IMG/VR virus record: IMGVR_UViG_3300005435_000040
Location: 1-32,131 of that record
From: a virus
Reading direction: 5' to 3' (one strand)
DNA length: 32,131 nt
The position numbers were made by a program, and so were the translations under genes. This document shows positions 1 to 6,875 of this stretch, one piece after another. A model generated the notes under the pieces. The model was given only the letters and a program-made list of their open reading frames with translations, had not been told where the DNA came from and did no database searches. Within the stretch, counting starts at the first letter, position 1, and the number at the start of each line of letters is the position of its first letter.

Positions 1-105
1 ACCCGCCGCGATCGCCGTGATCAGCTTGATGACCGGGTCGCCCGCGTACCAGTAGAACGGCAGGCTGAACGTCTCGCCCTGAACGATAGTGAAATCTTGA
101 TCCAT
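1..105 (-). CDS. Partial phage virion-region protein (N-terminal 35 codons)
   Basis: Only the first 35 codons are present; the gene runs off the left edge. The protein begins MDQDFTIVQGETFSLPFYWY. Its ATG overlaps the TGA of the upstream adaptor-like gene as ATGA, so it belongs to the same late minus-strand operon. A short beta-rich start with a QGETF-type phrase is common in small proteins encoded after the adaptor genes of phages, but I cannot assign a function from 35 residues. A neck, tail or fibre-associated protein is possible from position alone. Confidence 0.6.
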   Translation of the reverse strand, partial: MDQDFTIVQGETFSLPFYWYAGDPVIKLITAIAAG

Positions 106-785
106 CACAGGCCGCCATACGCCATGAGGCGCGGTGTCTGGTTGCGACGGGCCTTCTCGAGCTTGGCCTGGTCGCAGTACGCGACGAAGGCGGCTTGGAA
201 TTCCCTCGACTTCGCCTCGTTGAACGTCTCAGCGTCTTGCTTGGCGTAGGCCAAGTGCTTCATCCACAGCAGCAGGTGCAGGTGGTGCTCCTGGCGCACC
301 TCGAATCTGTCCGGCACGTTGCGTTTGGAGATCTCGCACAGCGGCAGCCGCTCGACGATTAGGTTCAGCGTGTCGTCCGCTGCAGGGATGCGCACCAGGC
401 GCAGCTTCCCGTCTTCCATGTCGACAATCGCAACGAGCACGTTGCCGGTCAAGTTCATCTCGTTCGTCGCCGGGAACGGGTAGTTCATCTTGTCGGCGCC
501 GGCCACGTCGCCGTACGACAGCAGGCGGATGTCCTTGCCGGTGCTGGCAAGCGAGATGCTGCGGATCCGCAGCACCGCGGGGTGAATCTCAACCCAAGGT
601 TCACCGGCGGAGACCTGCGCCTGCGCGGCCTCGGAAGAGGAGTCGCGGATACCGTCCGTGAGCCGACACAGCATGCCCTGCGCGTCGTCCATGTAGCCGT
701 AGACCTCGTCCGCCGACCACAGAAACGGCTCGACGACGTCCACCACGTCGCTACGGAAACGGGCGTAGAGATGCAGAGGGGTCAC
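105..785 (-). CDS. Putative phage head-tail adaptor protein, 226 aa
   Basis: This 226-residue soluble protein has no signal peptide or membrane segment. The N-terminal part (about 1-60) is helical and includes DEVYGYMDDAQGMLCRLTDGI, which resembles the start of phage adaptor proteins that dock under the portal. The middle (65-150) is beta-rich and the C-terminal end is a charged helix (KSREFQAAFVAYCDQAKLEKARR). It lies in the head operon after the capsid genes and has 4-base overlaps with both neighbours, which suits a head-completion role. Function is inferred from position and general shape; no catalytic motif is visible. Confidence 0.55.
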   Translation of the reverse strand: MTPLHLYARFRSDVVDVVEPFLWSADEVYGYMDDAQGMLCRLTDGIRDSSSEAAQAQVSAGEPWVEIHPAVLRIRSISLASTGKDIRLLSYGDVAGADKMNYPFPATNEMNLTGNVLVAIVDMEDGKLRLVRIPAADDTLNLIVERLPLCEISKRNVPDRFEVRQEHHLHLLLWMKHLAYAKQDAETFNEAKSREFQAAFVAYCDQAKLEKARRNQTPRLMAYGGL

Positions 786-1162
786 GCTGGGACCCTATTC
801 TTGACCTCGTTCCAGATCGGCTCGAGCTCCTGCGTGGTCACCATTAGGCCGGTCTCTTTGTTCAGCACGTTGATGTTCGGGCGCGCGCCGGCGGTGAAGT
901 CCCCGCGCTGGTTGCGCTCGAGCATCTTCTCGACCGCAGCGACGATCGCCGGGCGCCGTGCGTCCATCTCGACCTTCGCGCGATCGATCTCAGCAAGCGC
1001 GATCGCTTCGGCCGCCTTGTCCTCGTCCGCGGCCACGCCGCCGAGGGCGATGACTTCCTTGACGAGCCGGGGCGGGACGAACGTCGGGACATCTGCCTTG
1101 AACAGCACGGAGAGTCCGGTGAGCGAGACGTGCAGGTGGTCGCGGTTCAGCTTCATCTTCAT
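782..1162 (-). CDS. Small head-operon protein, 126 aa, function unknown
   Basis: The reading frame extends upstream to a TTG at 1180, but the AGGAG Shine-Dalgarno (minus strand, 1177-1173) lies inside that extension. ATG at 1162, ten bases downstream of it, is therefore the likely start (MKMKLNRDHLHVSL). The protein has a region with VPTFVPPRLVKEVIALGG and an Ala/Glu-rich helix (about 50-95). It sits between the capsid genes and the adaptor-like gene and follows a terminator hairpin, so its expression is probably stepped down from the capsid genes. I do not recognise a family with confidence; a minor head protein is the positional guess. Confidence 0.6.
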   Translation of the reverse strand: MKMKLNRDHLHVSLTGLSVLFKADVPTFVPPRLVKEVIALGGVAADEDKAAEAIALAEIDRAKVEMDARRPAIVAAVEKMLERNQRGDFTAGARPNINVLNKETGLMVTTQELEPIWNEVKNRVPA

Positions 1163-1184
1163 TGCGGAGCAGCTCCTCAAAGTG

Positions 1185-1224
1185 AAAAGACGCGGTCCAG
1201 CGATAGCTCGACAGCGTCTTTTTT
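1185..1224. terminator. Bidirectional rho-independent terminator-like hairpin
   Basis: Nine-base arms AAAAGACGC (1185-1193) and GCGTCTTTT (1214-1222) pair across a 20-base loop. On the plus strand the second arm runs into a T6 run, and on the minus strand the structure ends in T4. It lies just downstream of the decoration gene on the minus strand, where a partial terminator would lower expression of the head-completion genes relative to the capsid genes. Confidence 0.6.
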
Positions 1225-1233
1225 CATGCGGTG

Positions 1234-1277
1234 AGAATTCGGCAAGGGCGCTTCATGGACGCCCTCGCCGGAATTCT
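1234..1277 (-). other. Long hairpin at the 3' end of the decoration gene
   Basis: On the minus strand, arms AGAATTC and GAATTCT (1277-1271 and 1240-1234) extend inward through GGC/GCC and AGGGCG/CGCCCT with one bulge, giving a stem of about 17 pairs. The outer base touches the stop codon of the 1277-1720 gene. No T-run follows directly, so it may be a 3'-end mRNA stabiliser working together with the terminator just downstream. Confidence 0.5.
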
Positions 1278-1720
1278 TAGTTGGGCACTGCCTCGTTGGC
1301 CTTGCCGTCGATCACGAACAGAACGTCCACGACGACCTTGCCCGTGGTGGCATCGCCGTTGGTGTTCACCAGCGTGAAGCGGATGTCCTCACCCGTGCCG
1401 GTGTAGCCCGTCGGAACCAGCGCTGTGCGGGCCGCCGACTTGATGCTCGTGGCACCGAGGTAGCGCGTCGCCGAGCCGGAGTCGCCGATGGCAAGTGTCT
1501 GCACACCGGAGTCGTTGCCGACGGTGACGACCGTCAGCTGGCCGCCGACGACGCGCGCGCCCTTCGGCAGCTTGATCGCGTCGAAAGGACCGGCACCGGT
1601 CGCGGCGAACGTCTGGACAACACCGGAGGTGTTGGCCAGCGTGTCGCCAGCGCTGATGTCGTACGTGAAGCTCGCGGCCAGCTGGTACTGGGCCGAGCGA
1701 TTTGCTTTGAGTGCGCTCAT
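1277..1720 (-). CDS. Capsid decoration (cement)-like protein, 147 aa
   Basis: This 147-residue protein starts at the ATG at 1720, seven bases after a GGAG, and begins MSALKANRSAQYQLAASFTY. It is rich in Gly, Thr, Ala and Val and almost free of Cys, with alternating beta segments such as ARVVGGQLTVVTV and KVVVDVLFVIDG. This is the composition expected of a beta-rich capsid surface or cement protein. It follows the major capsid gene by 11 bases, the classic place for a decoration protein. The assignment rests on position and composition rather than a diagnostic motif. A longer in-frame reading to 1879 would run into the capsid gene and is not needed. Confidence 0.6.
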   Translation of the reverse strand: MSALKANRSAQYQLAASFTYDISAGDTLANTSGVVQTFAATGAGPFDAIKLPKGARVVGGQLTVVTVGNDSGVQTLAIGDSGSATRYLGATSIKSAARTALVPTGYTGTGEDIRFTLVNTNGDATTGKVVVDVLFVIDGKANEAVPN

Positions 1721-1731
1721 GCGAGGGCTCC

Positions 1732-2844
1732 TTAGTAGGCCGTGTAGCAGCTGATGACGCCGAAGTCCTGCACGGTGTCGCCCGCATAGATCGAGTTGAA
1801 CTTCGGCTTCAGGAAACCGATGATCTTCCCGCACGAGATGCCCGGCTGGTTTTCGTAGTCGAATTCCTTCTCGACCCACTTCGGCGCGCCGAGATCGGCC
1901 ATTCCGAGCGCTTGCGAGCCACAGAACAGGATCTGGTTGCCGTCGACCGTACCGCTGCCGCCGTACTTCGAACCCGCCGCTGCTTCCGACGTGTTGGGCA
2001 CGTGGCGGAATTCATGCAGGTACAGGCCGTCCATCTTCACGGCATCGCCGGTGAACAGGTTGTTGTCGTCACCGCGGGTCTGCGCGTAGCGCAAGTTGGC
2101 GATGTAGTCGGGGTCCTTCTTCAGGGCCGCCATCCCGAACGGGTGCAGGAAGACGTGGTACGTCTCGCTGCCGCCGTCGGCGCGCACGCCACGCATGTAC
2201 TGCGTCTTGGCGTAGGCCTTGAGCGAGACGAGCATCTTGTACGACGGGGTATCCGTCGCCGCGACGCCGCTCGATGCCGCGCTCGTGACGAGCACGTTGT
2301 TGGTACCGTCCCAGCGGAGCAGGCGCTTCGCTGTCGGGACCGCTACGTCGGCCGCGAACTCGAGGTTCGGCAGATCCGAGCCCACGCGCGCGTTGCCATT
2401 CGGCTTGTTCGCGTAGGAGATGCCGGCGAGCGTCAGGAACGCGATCTGGTCGATCCGATCGGACAGCCAGTACGCCAGGACGTCGCGGGAGTTCTCGCGG
2501 AAATTGACGACCGACTTTTGATCGGCCATTTCGCCTTCGTGGCGATTCGCGTGACGCAGCTGATCGATACGGATCACCTGGTCGTACGACTTCATCGCCT
2601 CTTCGTTGCCTTCCAGCGTGCGGTCGCCGGCAACGCCGTCGCCTTCGAGGTCAGCCAACAGCGTGATGACGGCGCGGGCACCCTTCTCGCTCTTCTTCAG
2701 CTCGGTGATGTGCTGAATCATTGCGTTCGGGCCCTTGCCCAGGAACTTGTTGACGAAGGACATGTTCCGGGCGTTGCGCCAGGTGTCCATCGCCCAGATC
2801 GTCTTCTGCTCGTTGGTGAGCAGTGCGAAATTGGTGAAAGCCAT
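1732..2844 (-). CDS. Major capsid protein, N4 gp56 family
   Basis: This 370-residue protein forms the icosahedral shell. Its N-terminus (FTNFALLTNEQKTIWAMDTW, then FVNKFLGKGPNAMIQHITEL) and the following block with ITLLADLEGDGVAGDRTLEGNEEAM are typical of the N4 gp56-type HK97-fold capsid family. Later segments (DRIDQIAFLTLAGI near 130, HVFLHPFGMAALKKDPDY near 225-245, and a C-terminal GVISCYTAY) also fit, and the length is usual for the family. The start follows a GAGAGG ribosome-binding site. A 7-bp hairpin lies directly upstream and the scaffold gene precedes it, the usual order of portal, scaffold, capsid. Confidence 0.9.
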   Translation of the reverse strand: MAFTNFALLTNEQKTIWAMDTWRNARNMSFVNKFLGKGPNAMIQHITELKKSEKGARAVITLLADLEGDGVAGDRTLEGNEEAMKSYDQVIRIDQLRHANRHEGEMADQKSVVNFRENSRDVLAYWLSDRIDQIAFLTLAGISYANKPNGNARVGSDLPNLEFAADVAVPTAKRLLRWDGTNNVLVTSAASSGVAATDTPSYKMLVSLKAYAKTQYMRGVRADGGSETYHVFLHPFGMAALKKDPDYIANLRYAQTRGDDNNLFTGDAVKMDGLYLHEFRHVPNTSEAAAGSKYGGSGTVDGNQILFCGSQALGMADLGAPKWVEKEFDYENQPGISCGKIIGFLKPKFNSIYAGDTVQDFGVISCYTAY

Positions 2845-2856
2845 GATCGCCTCTCT

Positions 2857-2875
2857 TCACAATTGAAGATTGTGA
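2857..2875 (-). promoter_or_regulatory. Hairpin in the capsid-gene leader; rest of the 2845-2984 gap
   Basis: A perfect 7-base inverted repeat, TCACAAT and ATTGTGA with a 5-base loop, sits just upstream of the ribosome-binding site of the capsid gene. It could shape the 5' end of a processed capsid mRNA or influence translation. The rest of the 140-base gap holds no reading frame I can support and no convincing sigma-70 promoter. Confidence 0.4.
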
Positions 2876-2984
2876 CTCGTAGGACAGGCCTTTAACGCCG
2901 GCTTGTCAGAGAGGCGGGTGCGTGCGCTGTCGCGGCACGGGGCGGCTCACCTATCGCGGAGCGGTTCGATAACTACATGATACA

Positions 2985-3980
2985 TCAGCCCAAATCGCCG
3001 CGCAAGCGCTTCAGCGTCTGGTCGCCCAGCGCGGAGAACTGCTCGTAGTCTAACGTGGCGATGTCGATCTTAGACATGCCCATCTTGTCAGAGTCGGTAC
3101 CGCCCTTGAGCGCGGTCGGCTGCGCCGCGGCTGCCTTGAGCGCCTTGTCGACCGCTGCGGTCTTGCGCTCGGCACCCTTGTCGGGCTTCACCGGCGCGGC
3201 AGCGGCTGCCGCCGCTTCCGGCTCAGGATCGAGGCCGAACTTCATGACCGCCATCTCCACCGCCTCGCGCAGCGCTTCGGCGGGCGAGCTGCCGCCCATC
3301 TCGAAGCCGCCCTGCAGGCGGGCCACGAAGTTGACGTAGTCCTGGTTGTAGAGCGCCGTGTTAGCGTCGTCGAACTGCGGGTACGTCTCCTTGTAGAGCT
3401 GCACCAGCTCGCCCAGGCTGTCCGCGTGGCGGCTCTCCTGCGCGTGCGAATTCGAGATCGCCGTCGCCTCGATGGTGCCGATCTGGCGGTTGAGCTTGTT
3501 GATTTCGCTCATCACCACCTTGGCCTTGTCGAGCTCGCCGTCGGCGATCAGCTTGCCGTATTCCTCGCTCTTACCGTCCAGCTGCGCCTCGAGCGCCTTC
3601 GTGTCCGGCGTGCGGCCCTCGACAACGCCCAGGCGCTCCTGCAGCGCGCGGTTGGCGGCTTCCAGCGCGGCGACCTTGGCGCGCGCTTTATTGTTCACCT
3701 CGTCGAAGCGCGCCTTGGGGATGAACTTGCCCTCCTTGTCGCGCGGCTTGTCTTCGGCCTTGGCCGGATCCTTGGCCGCGTCGTCTTCAGTCTTGGCGGC
3801 CTCGTCCTTGACCGGGTCCTTGGCTGCGTCTTCCTTGGCTGGACCCTTGCCGATCAGCTCGAGCTCGGCTTCGGTGAGGTCGATCTCCTGCGGGGGCGTT
3901 GCCGCCATCACATCACCACGATCGGCTGCCGGGTCGGCAGCGGGGAGATCAGGGGCCAGATTTTCGATTTCAGCGGGCAT
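2985..3980 (-). CDS. Scaffolding protein, 331 aa
   Basis: The protein is highly charged and built mostly of Ala, Lys, Asp and Glu. An acidic N-terminal third contains degenerate KDPxKxEDAAK repeats (about 45-80), a coiled-coil helix follows (about 95-180, NNKARAKVAALEAANRALQE onward), and the C-terminal region is Ala-rich with a small basic end (DQTLKRLRGDLG). This is the composition expected of an internal scaffold that guides shell assembly through a basic C-terminal helix and is later lost. It lies between portal and capsid genes, and its ATG overlaps the portal TAA. No protease motif is visible. Confidence 0.8.
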   Translation of the reverse strand: MPAEIENLAPDLPAADPAADRGDVMAATPPQEIDLTEAELELIGKGPAKEDAAKDPVKDEAAKTEDDAAKDPAKAEDKPRDKEGKFIPKARFDEVNNKARAKVAALEAANRALQERLGVVEGRTPDTKALEAQLDGKSEEYGKLIADGELDKAKVVMSEINKLNRQIGTIEATAISNSHAQESRHADSLGELVQLYKETYPQFDDANTALYNQDYVNFVARLQGGFEMGGSSPAEALREAVEMAVMKFGLDPEPEAAAAAAAPVKPDKGAERKTAAVDKALKAAAAQPTALKGGTDSDKMGMSKIDIATLDYEQFSALGDQTLKRLRGDLG

Positions 3981-6190
3981 TATTTTCCTCGGCTTGCGGG
4001 TTTGGGTTTCGGCTTGGCCTTGGCGAGCTTGAGTGCGCTCGTGGCGGTCGCCTTCTGCTGCTTCTCGGTGTTCTTCGCGGCCTGGTCGGCCTGCTCAGTG
4101 GTCTGCTGGTGCTGCATGGCGGCCATCCCTGCCTCGTGCGCCTTGTCCGCGGTCGACATCACCGCCTCGTGCGCATGCTGCTCGTCCTGCATCTGCTTCT
4201 CGTGCGCCTGCTCCGCGGCCTGGGAGGAGGCCTCGGCGTGGTTCTGCATCACCTGCGACATGAGGTCGGAGCCGCTCTCGCCCGGCTGCTCCGGCGCCGC
4301 GCTGACCATCTCGGCCACCTTGGCCTGCGCGCTGGCGGTCTTGAGCAGCGCGTCGGCCTTGGTCTTATCGGCCTCGGCGGAGAGCTTCGCCACGCCGGCC
4401 TGCTGGCCCTGCAGCGCGAGCTGCTTCTGCTGCTGCACTTCCGGGTCCGGCTGCGACATGCGCTGCCCCAGCTCGCGCTTCTCGCGCAGCAGTGAATGGG
4501 CGATGACGACGTCGTCGGGGATCTGGATGCCGGCCTCGCGCATCGCCATGCACTGCTCGAATTCCGACTCCTCGATCGTGTCCATGGCGGGTTGCGCCGA
4601 GATCACGACGTCGTACTCGCCCAGCGAGAGGTCGTTCGTGATCTGGCCCGTGGCAGCGTCGAACTGATTCAGCTTGAGGAACTCGTTCGCGTCCGGCGCG
4701 CCGCCCTGCTGCGCGGCTTGCGCCAGCGGGTTGCCATAGACGATGCGGTAGATCCGCGGCTCGGTGTAGTACTCCTGGATGATGTCGAGGATGTTGCGCG
4801 CCAGGAGGGAGCGCGTCATGTTCAGGTTGTCCATGACCTTGAGCTGATTAACCGAGCCACGCTCGCGCTTGGCCTTGATCGCCTTGCTCGACACGTCGGC
4901 GCGGTCCTGGCCGAGCGCGTTGTCGTCGATGTTCGAGATCGACTTGATGTGCTCCTCAGCCTTGTACGACACCCGCTCGATCCCGGTCGGGATCTGGTTG
5001 GGCTGAATCTTCTCCATGTCCTTGGTGTCGTCCAGCTCGAACACGACGCCTGTCTGCGCGCCGCGCTGCTCGAGCTCCTCGACGTCCATGTTCTTGAGCG
5101 AACCGCGCTTCACCTTCCAGCCGCTGTTCGCCGTCGTGTTGACGATGTGCAGCTCCTGCGAGCTCACCTTATTCAGCAGCTCCTGCGGATCGAGCAGGTT
5201 TTCGACGAGGCCCATCGTGCGGCCGCGCCGGAAGTACGGGAAGAACGGCACCTGCGTGAAGTGCTTGTACGGCGACCAGTCGTCGTGCAGACAGACCTGG
5301 CCGGCGGTCGTCGTCCAGCGGATGCGCTCGGAGAGCCGCTCGAGCACGCCGAGGTCGTACTCCTGCGAGACGTAGGCGATGCGGTCGCGCGACCACGCCT
5401 CGGGGATCAGGCGCTGGTCGCCGGTCTGCCGGTCGACGAAGTACTTCTGCTTGGTGAGCTTTTTGTACTGGCGCGAAATGACGCGGATGTTGCGGGTGAT
5501 CTTGCGGCCGGCGGTGAAGAACTGCATCGCGTGGCCGACGCCGCCGAAGCGGTCACGGTTGTGCTGGATGCTGTCGATGTCGGTCGCGAACGGGTTGGTG
5601 TTGTTGCCCTCGAGGTAGTCGGCGTCGTCCTGGTTGTAGAGGACGGCGACGTCATTGGAGGCGAGCCACTTGGTCTCGATCGTCTCCTTCCACGTGTCTG
5701 GGTCGTATTCTTCAGCATCCGGGTCGATCAGGATGTTGCGCGGATTCGGGACGAGGATCTCGACTTCGCCCTGCGTGCCTTTGGCGAACGACAGGCGTAC
5801 GTCGAAGAAACCGCGCGAGGTGATCGCGCCGTCGGCAAAGACCTCGGACTCCTTCCACAGCAGGAGGTTACGTCCTGCCATCTGCTTGAACAGGACGGCG
5901 ATCTCGTTGGAGAGGTCTTCGCCCGAGACGTGGAGCGGCTTGAACGTCGTCTCGGCGCGCGTCTGGATTTGGTCCCCCTGGATATTACTCAGGGTGGAGA
6001 GGATCTTGTTTATCGTCAACGCGGGACGGCGCTGCAGATCAAGCTGCTTTTTTACGACAGGCGACCATTGCTGGCCGAGGTAGTAGTCGTCACAGCGGTT
6101 GGCCTTGTCGATATAGTCAAGGTGGCCTGAGTCACGGACGTAAACGTAACGAAGCCAGTTCTCGTTCGCGAGTTCGATATCAATCGGCAT
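3980..6190 (-). CDS. Portal protein, 736 aa
   Basis: This is the dodecameric ring protein through which DNA enters and leaves the head. The start at 6190 (MPIDIELANENWLRYVYVRD) is preferred over the longer frame to 6391, whose extra 67 residues are a shadow of the upstream HNH gene. Features include an N-terminal block with YYLGQQW followed by RPALTINKILSTLSNIQGDQ, and LVPNPRNILIDPDAEEYD, a segment typical of P22-like podovirus portals. A QELLNKVSSQELHIVNTTAN stem-region helix follows, then a long Gln/Ala-rich coiled-coil C-terminus (about 600-736) ending in KAKPKPKPASRGK. The C-terminal tail may form the barrel that projects into the head. Confidence 0.88.
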   Translation of the reverse strand: MPIDIELANENWLRYVYVRDSGHLDYIDKANRCDDYYLGQQWSPVVKKQLDLQRRPALTINKILSTLSNIQGDQIQTRAETTFKPLHVSGEDLSNEIAVLFKQMAGRNLLLWKESEVFADGAITSRGFFDVRLSFAKGTQGEVEILVPNPRNILIDPDAEEYDPDTWKETIETKWLASNDVAVLYNQDDADYLEGNNTNPFATDIDSIQHNRDRFGGVGHAMQFFTAGRKITRNIRVISRQYKKLTKQKYFVDRQTGDQRLIPEAWSRDRIAYVSQEYDLGVLERLSERIRWTTTAGQVCLHDDWSPYKHFTQVPFFPYFRRGRTMGLVENLLDPQELLNKVSSQELHIVNTTANSGWKVKRGSLKNMDVEELEQRGAQTGVVFELDDTKDMEKIQPNQIPTGIERVSYKAEEHIKSISNIDDNALGQDRADVSSKAIKAKRERGSVNQLKVMDNLNMTRSLLARNILDIIQEYYTEPRIYRIVYGNPLAQAAQQGGAPDANEFLKLNQFDAATGQITNDLSLGEYDVVISAQPAMDTIEESEFEQCMAMREAGIQIPDDVVIAHSLLREKRELGQRMSQPDPEVQQQKQLALQGQQAGVAKLSAEADKTKADALLKTASAQAKVAEMVSAAPEQPGESGSDLMSQVMQNHAEASSQAAEQAHEKQMQDEQHAHEAVMSTADKAHEAGMAAMQHQQTTEQADQAAKNTEKQQKATATSALKLAKAKPKPKPASRGK

Positions 6191-6638
6191 GGTGATCCCC
6201 CAAGTGGCGCCACGAGCGCCCGCGGCGTATGTCCCACACCGTGTGGTAGCTAATCCCGAGTCGCATCGCGGCCTCGGAGTTTGTCTCGGTCGAAGAGCGC
6301 AGCGCCTGTACCTCGTCGTCGGTGAGCCTAGCCCTCCCGTGACGCTCTCCTGCGGCCCCTTTGCTGCGACCTTTCTCAACGCGATCTTCAATGTTTGCGA
6401 TCTGCGTACCTAGAAACAGATGTTGGTGATCTACGCACGGGGGGTTGTCACACCGATGGAGCACGTTTGACCCTTCGGGGATCGGCCCGACGAACAGCTC
6501 CCAAGCCGCCCGATGCGCGCGCCGCGAACCTCCGCCAATCCTCGTACGTCCGTAGCCCCGGTGACAGAACCCCTGCCACTCGAGGCAACCGTTCGGCATG
6601 CGCTTCGTCTTCAGCAGGAATTTTTCTCGCGGCGTCAT
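6180..6638 (-). CDS. HNH homing-type endonuclease, 152 aa
   Basis: This is a free-standing HNH endonuclease of the phage HNH_3-like type. The N-terminal part has CLEWQGF...GYGRTRIGGGSRRAHRAAWELF. The core is LHRCDNPPCVDHQHLFLGT, carrying the metal and zinc His/Cys residues, followed by NIEDRVEKGR. The C-terminal 45 residues contain LTDDEVQALRS and AAMRLGISYHTVWDIRRGR, a helix-turn-helix for target recognition. It overlaps the portal start by 11 bases and abuts the gene before it, as expected of a selfish insertion that kept the neighbour's start intact. It resembles the second HNH gene at 27067 but is not identical. Confidence 0.85.
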   Translation of the reverse strand: MTPREKFLLKTKRMPNGCLEWQGFCHRGYGRTRIGGGSRRAHRAAWELFVGPIPEGSNVLHRCDNPPCVDHQHLFLGTQIANIEDRVEKGRSKGAAGERHGRARLTDDEVQALRSSTETNSEAAMRLGISYHTVWDIRRGRSWRHLGDHHAD

Positions 6639-6875
6639 CTACTCATCCTCGCCATGCTGATATTCCATGCACGAGAGATTTGGGTTGGGTAGGCGCAGTC
6701 CGAGCTCGTGCTTCAGCAGCGCGATCTCCTTCATCTGCTCGACGACGGCTTGGTGCAGCTCTTTGACTTCGTCCGCCGTCATGTGCACGGAGCCGTCGGG
6801 GTCGACGGTGAACGCATGCGCGTCGAAGGCCGTGAGCGCAAGCAGTACTAGCGCGAGGAGAATCGTCGTTTTCAT
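6639..6875 (-). CDS. Small exported coiled-coil protein, 78 aa
   Basis: The N-terminus is a clear signal peptide (MKTTILLALVLLALTAFDAHA, cleavage likely after AHA near residue 21). The mature part is about 57 residues and contains one amphipathic helix (MTADEVKELHQAVVEQMKEIALLKHELGL). It lies directly after terL without a gap. A periplasmic helical protein could take part in lysis (spanin-like) or in membrane contact, but there is no lipobox, transmembrane anchor or nested partner gene, so I leave the function open. Confidence 0.6.
   Translation of the reverse strand: MKTTILLALVLLALTAFDAHAFTVDPDGSVHMTADEVKELHQAVVEQMKEIALLKHELGLRLPNPNLSCMEYQHGEDE

Noticed and set aside
1711-2895. Plus-strand open frame of 394 codons opposite the capsid gene
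   Set aside because: The minus strand encodes a recognisable N4 gp56-type capsid protein; the plus frame is a GC-rich shadow.
3426-4667. Plus-strand frame of 413 codons with Cys/Ser-rich, membrane-like sequence
   Set aside because: It spans the antisense of the scaffold and portal genes. The apparent hydrophobic character comes from reading Ala/Lys/Gln codons backwards.
4496-6130. Long plus-strand open frame (544 codons) opposite the portal gene
   Set aside because: It is the antisense of the well-supported portal gene, made open by high GC at third codon positions. It has no ribosome-binding site and a Val/Arg/Leu-rich sequence without motifs.
6191-6391. 67-residue N-terminal extension of the portal protein
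   Set aside because: The extension reads through the HNH gene in another frame, is Arg/Thr/Pro-rich, and a good start exists at 6190.
6639-6875. Spanin assignment for the small secreted protein
   Set aside because: It has a cleavable signal peptide, no membrane anchor or lipobox, and no embedded partner gene, so evidence for a spanin is too thin.
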